Assembly (NCBI RefSeq): GCF_002797875.1
Contig: NZ_PGFC01000001.1
Span: forward strand, 186,001 to 250,000
Reading direction: 5' to 3'
Source of the DNA: Pseudoscardovia suis
GTDB taxonomy: Bacteria; Actinomycetota; Actinomycetes; Actinomycetales; Bifidobacteriaceae
DNA: 64,000 bases
This document shows positions 9,341 through 18,461 of this stretch, piece after piece (the stretch's first letter is position 1; each line of letters opens with the position of its first letter). Made by a program: the position numbers and the translations under genes. A model generated the notes under the pieces. The model was not told the DNA's origin. It did no database searches and saw only the letters and a list, made by a program, of their open reading frames with translations.

Positions 9341-10135
9341 ATGACGAACCACACAACAACCCCTGATGCCAGCGCAAGCGGGCAGGCGCAAGACGACAAC
9401 CGTCCGCTTGTAGAGCTGCGGCACGTCGAGAAGCACTTCGGCGACCTTCACGTGCTCAAAGACATCAACCTTTCCGTCCGCAAGGGCGAGGTCCTCGTGG
9501 TGCTCGGCCCTTCCGGCTCGGGAAAGTCCACGATGTGCCGCACCATCAACCGTCTGGAGACCATAGACTCGGGCAGCATCCTCATCGATGGCACGCCGCT
9601 GCCGCAGGAAGGCCGCGACCTGACCCGTCTGCGCGCCGAGGTCGGTATGGTGTTCCAGCAATTCAACCTGTTTGCCAACAAGACGATCATCGACAACGTC
9701 ATGCTCGCGCCCATCAAGGTGCGCAAGGTGCCGCGCCAGCAGGCGCATGACGAGGCGATGGAGCTCCTCGCGCGCGTGGGGGTGGACTCGCAGGCGTCCA
9801 AGTACCCGGCGCAGCTTTCCGGCGGCCAGCAGCAGCGCGTCGCCATCGCCCGCGCGCTCGCCATGCACCCCAAGGTCATGCTGTTCGACGAGCCGACGAG
9901 CGCCCTCGACCCTGAGATGGTCAACGAAGTCCTCGACGTCATGCTCGAATTGGCGTCCGAAGGCATGACGATGATCTGCGTGACGCATGAGATGGGCTTC
10001 GCCCGCAAGGCCGCTGACCGCATTGTGTTCATGGCGGACGGGCAGATCCTTGAAACCGGCACGCCGGATGAATTCTTCGACCATCCGCGCACCGACCGCG
10101 CCAAGGACTTCCTCTCCAAGATCATCGAACACTGA
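9341..10135 (+). CDS. gluA: Glutamate/amino-acid ABC transporter ATP-binding protein
   Basis: A 264-residue ABC ATPase of the polar amino acid family. Walker A is GPSGSGKST, the Q-loop VFQQFNLF, the signature LSGGQQQR, Walker [10 protein letters not shown] and the switch His in CVTHEM. It heads a four-gene operon with a lipoprotein and two permeases, the layout of GluABCD glutamate importers. The ATG has no ribosome binding site; TACTGT at 9328-9333 lies 7 nt before it, which fits a leaderless mRNA starting at or next to the ATG. An in-frame GTG at 9332 overlaps that box and is less likely. The 3' end of the gene blends into a 16-bp tandem repeat. Confidence 0.88.
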   Translation: MTNHTTTPDASASGQAQDDNRPLVELRHVEKHFGDLHVLKDINLSVRKGEVLVVLGPSGSGKSTMCRTINRLETIDSGSILIDGTPLPQEGRDLTRLRAEVGMVFQQFNLFANKTIIDNVMLAPIKVRKVPRQQAHDEAMELLARVGVDSQASKYPAQLSGGQQQRVAIARALAMHPKVMLFDEPTSALDPEMVNEVLDVMLELASEGMTMICVTHEMGFARKAADRIVFMADGQILETGTPDEFFDHPRTDRAKDFLSKIIEH

Positions 10136-10197
10136 GATCACTGTGCAGTGAGATCACCGAGCAGTGAAATCACTGTGCACTGAGATCATCGAGCACT
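10134..10197 (+). repeat. Tandem 16-bp repeat anchored on the gluA stop codon
   Basis: Four consecutive 16-bp units of the form GARATCAYYGNGCAST start inside the gluA stop codon (10134, 10150, 10166, 10182). The last coding bases of gluA (AGATCATCGAACACT) match the same unit, so the gene end looks like the founder copy. The last unit ends at 10197, 42 nt before gluB. Units differ at a few positions only. Origin by slippage is inferred; a role in setting the gluA:gluB expression ratio is speculative. Confidence 0.75.
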
Positions 10198-10239
10198 GAT
10201 TTTCAAGTCTTTTTCCCATTACCATCGGAAGGAACCGTT

Positions 10240-11088
10240 ATGAGGGCACGAAGCGGCGCTTGGCGTCGCACGCTAATGCGCCTGATCGCCGCAGTGGCGG
10301 CAATCGTATGCGTGGTTCCCGCCGCGGCATGCGGGTCCGCGAACACGGACACGCACATCATCAAGATCGGCATCAAGTTCGACCAGCCGGGCGTGGGCTA
10401 CAAGAAATCCGGCACGTACGAAGGCTTCGACGTGGACGTGGCGCGTTACATCGCGCACAAACTGGGCTATCGCGACGACGAGATCGTGTGGAAGGAGGCG
10501 CCGAGCAAGCAGCGTGAGGCCATGCTGCAAAACGGCGACGTCGACATGATCCTCGCGTCGTATTCCATCACCGACGAACGCAAGAAGGCGGTGAGTTTCG
10601 CCGGGCCGTACTTGGTCGCCGGCCAAGACCTTCTCGTGCGTTCCGACAACACCAACATCACCGGTCCGCAGGACCTCAACGGCAAGCGCCTGTGCTCCGT
10701 CACCGGCTCGACCTCGGCGAACACGGTGAAGAAGAAATTCTCCACCGAAGTGCAGCTCATGGAGCAGCCCAGCTATGCGGAATGCGCCACGGCACTGTTC
10801 TCGGGCATCGTGGACGCTGTGACGACGGATGACATCATCCTCGCCGGCCTCGCCACGAATTCACGCGGCAAGCTCAAGCTCGTCGGCGCCCCGTTCACGC
10901 AGGAACGCTACGGCGTGGGCATCAAGAAAGGCAACACGGAACTGGCCAAGCAGATCAACGCCGCGATCAAGGACATGATCGCCGACGGGTCCTGGCAGCG
11001 TGCCATCGACGACAACACGTCAGGCACCGGCTTCGAACCCAATGCGCAATACAACCCGCCGGACCCGACCGAAGGGGAGGACGAGTAG
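10240..11088 (+). CDS. gluB: Glutamate/glutamine-type ABC transporter substrate-binding lipoprotein
   Basis: A 282-residue secreted lipoprotein. Basic N-region, hydrophobic core and lipobox ending PAAAC (Cys 31) indicate membrane anchoring. The mature part is a family 3 periplasmic-type binding protein: GYKKSGTYEGFDVDVARYIA at the start of lobe 1, then MLQNGDVDMILASYSIT, and VTTDDIILAG in lobe 2. These match GluB/GltI-type glutamate or glutamine binders. AAGGAACCGTT precedes the ATG. It delivers substrate to GluC-GluD. Confidence 0.87.
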   Translation: MRARSGAWRRTLMRLIAAVAAIVCVVPAAACGSANTDTHIIKIGIKFDQPGVGYKKSGTYEGFDVDVARYIAHKLGYRDDEIVWKEAPSKQREAMLQNGDVDMILASYSITDERKKAVSFAGPYLVAGQDLLVRSDNTNITGPQDLNGKRLCSVTGSTSANTVKKKFSTEVQLMEQPSYAECATALFSGIVDAVTTDDIILAGLATNSRGKLKLVGAPFTQERYGVGIKKGNTELAKQINAAIKDMIADGSWQRAIDDNTSGTGFEPNAQYNPPDPTEGEDE

Positions 11089-11089
11089 C

Positions 11090-11767
11090 ATGAACGACTT
11101 CCTCAGCCTCTTCCGGGAATACAACATCCCCGCAGCGTTCTGGGTCAACATCCAGCTCACGTTCTGGGCGGCGATTCTCTCGCTCGTGCTCGGCGTGATC
11201 CTTGTGATGATGCGCATCAGCCCCATTTCGTCATTGCGCGGCTTCGCCACCGCCTACGTCGAATTCTTCAAAAACATGCCGCTAACGATCATCATGGTGT
11301 TCATGGTGCTCGGCATGTTCGGCCAGCTCAAGCTGTCGTTCTCCGACAACTTCGACATCAACTTCTTCTGGCTTGCCGTCACCGGCCTGGGCCTGTACAC
11401 GGCGTCGTTCGTGTGCGAGTCCCTGCGAAGCGGCATCAACACCGTGCCGCTGGGGCAGGCGGAGGCGTGCCGTGCGCTCGGCCTGAACTTCTGGCAGTCC
11501 GCCTCGCAGGTGATCCTGCCGCAGGCGTTCCGCGGTTCCGTTGCCCCGATGGGCAACACCCTCATCGCCCTCATCAAGAACTCCACCGTCGCGGCCGCCG
11601 CATCGGTGACCACCGAGACATCCTCGGTGATGAGCGACATGATCGAGTTCCACGCCAGCCAGATTCTGCAGATTTTCTTCATCTTCGCCTTCGGATACGT
11701 GATTTTGATCATCCCCATCGGATTGCTCACCACGTATCTGTCGAACAGATTGGCGGTGCGCCGATGA
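11090..11767 (+). CDS. gluC: Glutamate ABC transporter permease
   Basis: A 225-residue permease of the His/Glu/Gln/Arg/opine family. Several hydrophobic segments (about 15-40, 60-80, 95-115, 195-215) and the EAA-type loop GQAEACRALGLNFWQSASQV that contacts the ATPase are visible. The ATG begins one base after the gluB stop codon and follows GGGGAGGACGAG. It pairs with GluD, whose ATG overlaps its stop codon by 4 nt. Confidence 0.87.
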   Translation: MNDFLSLFREYNIPAAFWVNIQLTFWAAILSLVLGVILVMMRISPISSLRGFATAYVEFFKNMPLTIIMVFMVLGMFGQLKLSFSDNFDINFFWLAVTGLGLYTASFVCESLRSGINTVPLGQAEACRALGLNFWQSASQVILPQAFRGSVAPMGNTLIALIKNSTVAAAASVTTETSSVMSDMIEFHASQILQIFFIFAFGYVILIIPIGLLTTYLSNRLAVRR

Positions 11768-12969
11768 ACACCCAGACCAACAATTCCGAAAGCGCCGTGC
11801 TCTTCGATCAGCCCGGTCCGCGCGGCCGCAGGATGATTCGCATCTTCAACTCCGTGGCAGCGGTTCTCATCATCGCGCTCGTCGTGGCGGTGCTCGCGCG
11901 TCTGCACAATCCGCCGCAAGGCGAGAACCAGCTCAGCTGGGAGTTGTGGAAGCCTGCGTTCGATTACGAAGCGTGGTCGGACTTCTACCTGCCCGGCCTG
12001 TGGATGACGCTCAAAGCCGCCATCGTGGCCATCATCGGCTCCATCGTGTTCGGCGTGGTGTTCGGCATAGGCCGTCTTGTGCCCAGCCGCCTTGTGCGCG
12101 CCGTGTCGGCGGTCATCGTCGAATTCTTCCGCGCCGTGCCGGAGCTGCTGCTCATGGTATTCTTCTGGCGGTGGTTCGCTTTCGCCGGCGTCTCGTCGCC
12201 CAGCTATTGGGCAGTCGTGGGCGGTCTCGTGCTTTACAACGGTTCCGTCGTCGCCGAGCTCGTGCGTTCCGGCGTGGGCAATCTGCCGCACGGCCAGCGT
12301 GAGGCGGCGGTGGCGCTCGGACTGTCGCCGATGCAGTCACTGATGACCGTCGAAGTGCCGCAGGCGTTGTATGCGATGCTCCCCGCCACGATCACCCAGC
12401 TCGTGGTCGTGCTCAAGGACACCGCCCTGGGCTCCATCATCATGTACACGGACCTGTTGCAGGAATCCCGCCGCCTGGGAGCCATGTACTTCAACATTTT
12501 GCAGACACTGGTCGTCGCCGGAGTCATTTACTTCATCCTCGATTGGCTGCTGTCTCGACTGGCCGAACGCATGCCTGCCGTCATGCAGCGGCGCACATGG
12601 GGCAACACCGTTGCCGAACCCACCGCGCCCATCGCGATCATGGACGCCACGAACGCCAACCAGATTGCGGCAGCGCACGAACCGATGCCGTTCGGCGGGG
12701 CGGAACGCCGCTTCCACGACCACTATCACGGTTCAAACGCCACGACCGACCATTGGCAGCACGCGCATTACAGCCATGGCCATGATCTGCAGCATCCCGA
12801 GGTCCGCGCCCGCAACTGGGACGAGCCGCTGCGAGACTTCGCCCGACCGTTCCAGACGAAGCCCAAGAATCCGGCTGCCAACGGGAATGTTAGCGCTGGG
12901 AATGGTGGCAACGGGAATGCTGGCGCTGGCACAGATCACAGCGCCGGCAAGAATCCCGGCACGGAGTGA
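11764..12969 (+). CDS. gluD: Glutamate ABC transporter permease with His-rich C-terminal extension
   Basis: A 401-residue permease. Residues 1-280 hold the membrane domain: first segment near 27-45, then four more, and the EAA loop GQREAAVALGLSPMQSLMTV. Typical GluD proteins end soon after the last membrane segment (AERMPAVMQRR here). This one continues about 115 residues with a His-rich patch (HDHYHG, HWQHAHYSHGHDLQH) and an Asn/Gly/Ala-repeat end, presumably cytoplasmic. The extension is not part of the known transport fold and its role is unknown; metal binding is possible. The ATG overlaps the gluC stop. Confidence 0.85.
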   Translation: MNTQTNNSESAVLFDQPGPRGRRMIRIFNSVAAVLIIALVVAVLARLHNPPQGENQLSWELWKPAFDYEAWSDFYLPGLWMTLKAAIVAIIGSIVFGVVFGIGRLVPSRLVRAVSAVIVEFFRAVPELLLMVFFWRWFAFAGVSSPSYWAVVGGLVLYNGSVVAELVRSGVGNLPHGQREAAVALGLSPMQSLMTVEVPQALYAMLPATITQLVVVLKDTALGSIIMYTDLLQESRRLGAMYFNILQTLVVAGVIYFILDWLLSRLAERMPAVMQRRTWGNTVAEPTAPIAIMDATNANQIAAAHEPMPFGGAERRFHDHYHGSNATTDHWQHAHYSHGHDLQHPEVRARNWDEPLRDFARPFQTKPKNPAANGNVSAGNGGNGNAGAGTDHSAGKNPGTE

Positions 12970-12994
12970 ACGCCCTGTCTCTTCTGCCAATCAA

Positions 12995-13036
12995 GCCGCC
13001 CGGTGGCACGCAGTGCCTGCCCCGGGCGGCTTTTTT
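12995..13036 (+). terminator. Rho-independent terminator of the glu operon
   Basis: GCCGCCCGG (12995-13003) pairs perfectly with CCGGGCGGC (13022-13030), with an 18-nt loop, followed by six T. It lies 26 nt after gluD. Confidence 0.9.
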
Positions 13037-13170
13037 ATGCCTTCCGCAGCGCCGATCCGCCTCAGTATGAGGTCCCTCGGCTGCTGTGGTGGTCCGGTGC
13101 GTTCGTTGATGTGCGTTCGTCAGACGCGAATGTCGTGCGGTTTCATGACTGCCTTGTGTAAGCTGTGCGT

Positions 13171-16100
13171 ATGAGATATAGCGAGCAGTGGGATTCCTTC
13201 CTTGACCGAATCGACCCCGAGGGTGCCAGCGCGCGCCGTCGCAAGCGCATCAGCCGCAGCGCCGAGCCATCGGGCAGCCATGGCAAGGGGCACAGAATCG
13301 CATGGATCACCCCCATCGTCGTGCTCGCGTTGGTGCTCGTGCTGATGCTGTGCGCGAACTTCATCACTGAAGTCATGTGGTATGCACAAGCCGGCTATGC
13401 GTCTGTCATCTGGACGCAACTGGGCATCAAAGTGGGCGTGTGGCTCGCCTACGCCGTGGTGACGTTCGCCATCACGCTGCTGGCCGCATGGCGTGCCATC
13501 GCCGTAAGGCCGGACGGCGCCGACGGCAAGCACTTCCACACCACCGACGACGGCGTGCTCGAACAGCGAGGAGGCATCACGACTTCCTTCGCGCGCCGCA
13601 TCGCGGTCGTGCTCGCCATCATCGTCGCCATCGCGGTCGGCTCCCGGGTCTTCTCGCAATGGGCGCAGATATTGCTGCTGTTCCACAACCAAAGTTTCGG
13701 CACACGCGACCCGCAGTTCGGCATCGACAGCGGATTCTATGTGTTCATGCTGCCGGGACTGAGGCTGTTGGCATCCGCCCTCGTGGCGCTCATGCTTCTG
13801 GGGCTCGTGGTGAGCGTCGCCATGCACATCGCCGTAGGCGGCATCCGCTTCACGCTGCCCACGCATGGCAGGGGAGTGTTCGACTTCACCGCCAAGGCGC
13901 GCCGTCAGGTCGGCGTATGGCTCATCCTGTGCGGCCTGGCGCTTGCCGCCAACCAGACGCTCGCCGGTTTCTCGCATTTCACCGATGCCGGTTCCCGCAC
14001 CGACGGCGCATCCTACACGACGGTGCACGCCACAATCCCCATGGACTTCATCATGGCGGTCCTCTTCCTTGTCTCCGGCATCGCGCTGGGCGTGTGGGTC
14101 ATGACGTCCAAGGCGTTCCGCGGCGGCGCCGTTTACACCACGGCAGGCGAGGCGTTGCAATCGTGGCGCATGCCGCTCGTGGTGATTGCCGTGCTCGTGG
14201 TCGTCTCCATGATCGGAGGCGCGGCATACCCGGCGGTCCTCTCGCGGTTCCGCGTGGATCCGAATGCGCAGGAGCTTGAATCCCCCTATATCCAGCGCAA
14301 CATCGATGCCACGCGCTACGCCTACGGCTTGCAAAACATCGAAGTGAACGACTACGACGCCTCCACCCAGGCGAAGACAGGCGCCCTCTCGCAGGATGCC
14401 GAGACCACCGCGCAGATCCGCCTGCTCGACCCGCAGGTCGTCTCGCCCACGTTCAAACAGCTGCAGCAGTCCAAGCAGTACTACACGTTCGCCGACACAC
14501 TGTCCATCGACAAATACACGATCAACGGCACGAGCCAGGACACCGTGATCGCCGCCCGTGAGCTCAATCTCGACGGCAACGACAACCGCAACTGGGTCAA
14601 CGACCACACCGTCTACACGCATGGTTACGGCGTCGTGGCGGCATACGGCAACAAAATCACCGCCGACGGCCAGCCCAGCTTCTTCGAGTCCAACATTCCC
14701 ACCACCGGCGCGCTCACCAGCCAGGAAAACTACGAACCGCGCATCTACTTCTCGCCCAACGCACCCGACTATTCCATCGTCGGTTCCGACAGCGCCAACA
14801 GTTGGGAGTTCGACTATCCGTCCGGATCCTCCGGCGTCACGACCACCTTCCAGGGCAATGGCGGCCCCAAGGTGAGCAACCCGTTGACGAAGCTGCTGTA
14901 TTCGATGCGTTTCGGCACCGACCAGATCTTCTTCTCCGACCGTGTCAACTCCGCTTCGCAAATCCTGTATTACCGCGACCCGTCGCAACGCGTACGCAAG
15001 GTCGCGCCCTACCTCACGCTGGACGGACGCGTGTATCCGGCGGTCGTGGATGGGCGCGTCAAGTGGATCGTGGACGCCTACACCACCTCCGACGCTTACC
15101 CCTACAGCCAGAGCGTGGACCTGGCATCCATCACGAAGGATTCGGTGACGGAGGATTCCAGCACCGTCAAGTCCTTGCAGTCAGAGACCGTCAACTACAT
15201 GCGCAACTCCGTCAAGGCGGTCGTGGACGCTTACGACGGCCATGTGGACCTGTATGCCTGGGATCCTTCCGACCCGGTGCTCAAGGCATGGGAAGGCATA
15301 TTCCCCGGCCAATACAAGTCAATCAGCGACATCAGCGGCGATCTGATGAGCCACCTGCGTTACCCCGAGGGCATGTTCAAGGTACAGCGCTCGCTGCTGG
15401 CCAAATACCATGTGACCGATGCCAGTGAGTTCTTCTCCGGCGAGGACTTCTGGCAAGTGCCGACCGATCCGACGGAATCCGACGCGCAGAAGTCAGAAGG
15501 CGTGCTCCAGCCGCCCTACTACCTCACACTTCAGACCGAAGGCATGAGTGAGCCCACGTTCTCGCTCACCAGCACCTACATTCCTGCAGGCACCTCCACG
15601 AGGGAGATCCTCACCGGATTCCTCAGCGTCGACTCCGATGCAGGCGACCAGGCGGGCACCGTGGGTTCGCGTTACGGCACGCTGCGTTTGCTCGAACTGC
15701 CCAAGAACTCCAATGTGCCGGGTCCGGGCCAGGCGCAAAACAACTTCAATGCCAACGCCACCGTATCGAAGGAACTCAACCTGCTGCAGCAGGGCGACAC
15801 CGTGGTGGACCGCGGCAATCTGCTCACCCTGCCCATCGGCGGCGGCCTCGTGTATGTGCAGCCCGTTTATGTGAAGTCGAACGGCACCACCAGCTATCCG
15901 CTGCTCAAGAAGGTGCTTGTGGCGTTCGGTGACCAAGTGGGATTCGCCGACACGCTGGATGAGGCGCTTGACCAAGTGTTTGGCGGTGATTCCGGCGCGA
16001 AGGCAGGAGATGCCGACAAAGCGACCACAGCGAACAACGGGGCTCTGGGTGGCGATGCGTCGGGTGACTCTACAGGCGGCGATGCCAGCGGCAGTGATTC

Positions 16101-16377
16101 GTCAGGCAGCGGCAGCGGTTCGGACAGCAGCTCCAGCCCATCTGCCAGTGCCTCTGCTGGGTCATCCGCCAGCCCATCAACCGGTTCCTCCACAGGCGCC
16201 GACCAGTCGGACGCCGCGTTGAAGCAGGCTCTCGACGACGCCAACAAGGCTTTGAACGACGCAGACCAAGCGATGAAGAACGGCGACTGGTCGGCTTACG
16301 GCGATGCCCAGAAGAAACTCAAGGATGCCTTGGCGAAGGCAACCGAAGAGGAATCGAAGCTCAATGAGCAGCAATGA
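13171..16377 (+). CDS. UPF0182-family membrane protein
   Basis: A 1068-residue protein of the UPF0182 family found across actinobacteria; function unknown. The first about 350 residues contain seven membrane segments (about 37-57, 80-102, 140-160, 183-207, 245-263, 290-312, 330-352). A large extracytoplasmic domain of about 570 residues follows, then a Ser/Gly/Asp-rich linker (about 935-1000) and a final helical stretch rich in Lys, Asp and Ala. No ribosome binding site; TAAGCT at 13159-13164 is 6 nt before the ATG, consistent with a leaderless transcript. An in-frame GTG lies at 13165. The acetyltransferase gene overlaps its end. Confidence 0.85.
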   Translation: MRYSEQWDSFLDRIDPEGASARRRKRISRSAEPSGSHGKGHRIAWITPIVVLALVLVLMLCANFITEVMWYAQAGYASVIWTQLGIKVGVWLAYAVVTFAITLLAAWRAIAVRPDGADGKHFHTTDDGVLEQRGGITTSFARRIAVVLAIIVAIAVGSRVFSQWAQILLLFHNQSFGTRDPQFGIDSGFYVFMLPGLRLLASALVALMLLGLVVSVAMHIAVGGIRFTLPTHGRGVFDFTAKARRQVGVWLILCGLALAANQTLAGFSHFTDAGSRTDGASYTTVHATIPMDFIMAVLFLVSGIALGVWVMTSKAFRGGAVYTTAGEALQSWRMPLVVIAVLVVVSMIGGAAYPAVLSRFRVDPNAQELESPYIQRNIDATRYAYGLQNIEVNDYDASTQAKTGALSQDAETTAQIRLLDPQVVSPTFKQLQQSKQYYTFADTLSIDKYTINGTSQDTVIAARELNLDGNDNRNWVNDHTVYTHGYGVVAAYGNKITADGQPSFFESNIPTTGALTSQENYEPRIYFSPNAPDYSIVGSDSANSWEFDYPSGSSGVTTTFQGNGGPKVSNPLTKLLYSMRFGTDQIFFSDRVNSASQILYYRDPSQRVRKVAPYLTLDGRVYPAVVDGRVKWIVDAYTTSDAYPYSQSVDLASITKDSVTEDSSTVKSLQSETVNYMRNSVKAVVDAYDGHVDLYAWDPSDPVLKAWEGIFPGQYKSISDISGDLMSHLRYPEGMFKVQRSLLAKYHVTDASEFFSGEDFWQVPTDPTESDAQKSEGVLQPPYYLTLQTEGMSEPTFSLTSTYIPAGTSTREILTGFLSVDSDAGDQAGTVGSRYGTLRLLELPKNSNVPGPGQAQNNFNANATVSKELNLLQQGDTVVDRGNLLTLPIGGGLVYVQPVYVKSNGTTSYPLLKKVLVAFGDQVGFADTLDEALDQVFGGDSGAKAGDADKATTANNGALGGDASGDSTGGDASGSDSSGSGSGSDSSSSPSASASAGSSASPSTGSSTGADQSDAALKQALDDANKALNDADQAMKNGDWSAYGDAQKKLKDALAKATEEESKLNEQQ

Positions 16378-17059
16378 TGGCGATGAGCTGAACCAGACCG
16401 AGGGGCGCCGCGCCGATGCGTCTGGCGCCCAGAACAGTGCCGCGCACGATGCTGCACCCAAGGCCGCATCCGAGGCCGCGGGCAACGCCGAACCCAAGGA
16501 CGTGCGCAACGCCGAACCCGACGCCGCGGGCTCTGGCGCACGTCTGCCGGCAGACACAGCGGCCTATGAAGTGCGCGACGCGCGCGTGGGCGACATGCAC
16601 TCCATCACGTCCATCTACAACCAGGCGATACGCCAAGGCGACGCCACGAGCGATGTGGACGAGCGCACGTTCGATCAGCGCATCGACTGGATGGGATCGC
16701 ACCAGCCGCGCTCGCAATACCCAGTGGTGGTCATCACATGCAACGGGGCGGTCATCGGTTTCGGGTCGCTGAGCCGCTACAGGCCGCGCGCCGGCTATGA
16801 CGGCGTCGTGGAGCTGAGCTACTACATCGGCCAATACTGGAGGGGCAAGGGCGCGGGCACCGTGCTCGTGCACTGGCTGCTCGACGCCGCCCGCAGCCGC
16901 GGATATCGCATGGCGGTGAGCGTTGTCTTCACTCGCAACGAAGGTTCCACGGCGCTCATGCGCAAGTTCGGTTTCACCCGCTTTGGGGTTCTTCCCGGTG
17001 GCGTGGTGAACGACGGGGTGGCGCTCGACGTGGCGTATTGGTACAAGAACCTCGTCTGA
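16364..17059 (+). CDS. GNAT-family N-acetyltransferase
   Basis: A 231-residue protein. The first about 65 residues are low-complexity (Ala/Asp/Glu); the GNAT domain begins at YEVRDARVGD. The acetyl-CoA loop is visible as GQYWRGKGAGTVL, with the preceding strand VVELSYYIG and VFTRNEGSTALMRKFGFTR near the end. It resembles phosphinothricin/amino-acid acetyltransferases, but the acceptor cannot be read. The ATG overlaps the UPF0182 gene by 14 nt with GAGGA upstream, so the two are probably cotranscribed. An earlier in-frame start at 16304 lacks such a site. Confidence 0.8.
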   Translation: MSSNDGDELNQTEGRRADASGAQNSAAHDAAPKAASEAAGNAEPKDVRNAEPDAAGSGARLPADTAAYEVRDARVGDMHSITSIYNQAIRQGDATSDVDERTFDQRIDWMGSHQPRSQYPVVVITCNGAVIGFGSLSRYRPRAGYDGVVELSYYIGQYWRGKGAGTVLVHWLLDAARSRGYRMAVSVVFTRNEGSTALMRKFGFTRFGVLPGGVVNDGVALDVAYWYKNLV

Positions 17060-17206
17060 TGCTCCCGAGGCGAAGGGGTTCGGGAAACGGCTGTCTGTCG
17101 GGAAGCTGGAGGCTGGCAGGCGGACGGTCAGCGGATGGTCGGCGGTCCATCGGCGGCTGGTGGCTGGCGGCCGGCGGCGCATCGGCGGCTGGCGGCGGCC
17201 GGCGGG
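17060..17206. repeat. GC-rich degenerate repeats between convergent genes
   Basis: Between the acetyltransferase stop and the convergent permease stop lies a run of imperfect short repeats built on GGCTGGCGG, GGTCGGCGG and CATCGGCGGCTGG. No coding sequence is supported and there is no T-tract. It may act as a bidirectional terminator through GC-rich folds, which is inferred. Confidence 0.45.
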
Positions 17207-18127
17207 TTATGAAAGGTCGTCGTCTTCTGGATTGCCCAGCAGCGCCAGCTCCACGCCATCCACCAGCAACAGCAGGATTCCCGTGGCGATGATGATGGCG
17301 AACGCCGCCACGAAGATGAGCGGCGTGCGGAACGAGTTATAGGCCATCTGCAGCCAGATGCCCAGGCCTTTGCGCGCTCCCAGGTATTCGGCGGTCGTCG
17401 CTGTGGAGAGCGTGTAAGCGGCGCTGATGCGAATGCCACCGAAAATCTGCCGTGCGGCGACGCGCAGCTTGACATGCCACAGCGTCCACGCGGGGCTTGC
17501 GCCGCAGGTGAGCGCCACGTCCTCGTAGAATCGTGGCACCGAATCCAATCCACGCACCGTCTGCACCGCCACGGGGAACAGGCCGAAGATCGCCACCAGC
17601 ACCACCTTGCCCGTGGGTTCAAATCCAAACCAGATGAGGAACATCGGGGCGATGGCGATAAGCGGCAGTGTTTGCGCTGCGGTGAGATACGGCAGCAGCG
17701 TGGCATGGAGCAGACGCGAGCAGTGGAAGCCCACGCCCAGCGCAATGCCTGCCGCGATGGCGATGATGAAGCCGATGATGCCTTCCGCGCCGGTGATTTG
17801 CAGCGCCGGCCACAGCGTGTGCCATGACTTGCCGGCAGCCTGTGCGATGGCGACGGGGGAGGGCATGAGGGTGGACGGCACATGCGCCGCATCCGTCCAT
17901 ATCTGCCAGATGATGAGGATCACGACACCGGTGACGATGGTGGTCGCGGCCCGCATCAGACGCTGCGGAATGCGGCGTGTGCGGCGGGGCGTTGCGGATG
18001 CCGTGGATGTCGCGGATGTAGCGGATGCCGTGGATGTCGCGGAAGAATCGGTGGGCGAGACCGCGGATGATGCAGCGGATGACGCCGCAGATGATGCCGC
18101 CGAGGAGGAATGGGCGAGAACCGTCAC
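17207..18127 (-). CDS. ABC transporter permease (SsuC/TauC/ThiX-like)
   Basis: A 306-residue permease of the binding-protein-dependent inner-membrane family. About six membrane segments follow an Ala/Ser/Thr-rich N-terminal tail of about 50 residues. The EAA loop ALTCGASPAWTLWHVKL and the conserved AEYLGARKGLGIWLQMA mark it as an SsuC/TauC/ThiX-type permease. The start is GTG at 18127: AAAGG lies 8 nt upstream, while the open frame further upstream has no start with a binding site. It is divergent from an NMT1/ThiY-type binding protein, the probable partner. No ATP-binding gene lies next to either gene. Confidence 0.8.
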   Translation of the reverse strand: MTVLAHSSSAASSAASSAASSAVSPTDSSATSTASATSATSTASATPRRTRRIPQRLMRAATTIVTGVVILIIWQIWTDAAHVPSTLMPSPVAIAQAAGKSWHTLWPALQITGAEGIIGFIIAIAAGIALGVGFHCSRLLHATLLPYLTAAQTLPLIAIAPMFLIWFGFEPTGKVVLVAIFGLFPVAVQTVRGLDSVPRFYEDVALTCGASPAWTLWHVKLRVAARQIFGGIRISAAYTLSTATTAEYLGARKGLGIWLQMAYNSFRTPLIFVAAFAIIIATGILLLLVDGVELALLGNPEDDDLS

Positions 18128-18461
18128 GAAAACACCTTTCCGGGCCGCGTGGCGGGTAAGGTGATGAGTCCCGCTCCGACCGGCCCCAGCAGTGCCGAAG
18201 CACCGGATGTCTCCATGATAGCGTGAGGCAGGATGATGACGTGGTGCGGGATTGCGGACATGCCGGCTGCAGTCAAGGACGGCGGGCGGTTGCGCTATAG
18301 TGACTGACGGCAACGTGTGGCAAACCGCTGGACGCTTGTAAAGCGAAGGGCTTGACGAGCGTGGCGGGGGCGTTGCCGGCGCTCCCGGTCCCTGCCGCTT
18401 TCTCTGACCGGCCTAGGCGCATCCCAGAGGAAGCGAATCCATCAATCAGAGGAACCAGGGA
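18128..18461. other. Divergent intergenic region with a structured leader
   Basis: No gene in these 334 bases. On the plus strand TATAGT at 18296-18301 is a good -10 box, giving a leader of about 150 nt before the binding-protein ATG. In the leader GGCGGGG (18363-18369) pairs with CCCTGCC (18390-18396), one G-T pair included, around a GC-rich loop. No match to a known riboswitch was recognised; the TPP signature (CTGAGA, ACCTGA) is absent. Confidence 0.4.

Noticed and set aside
18302-18461. TPP riboswitch upstream of the ThiY-like gene
   Set aside because: Expected from the family, but the conserved CTGAGA and ACCTGA blocks are not present.
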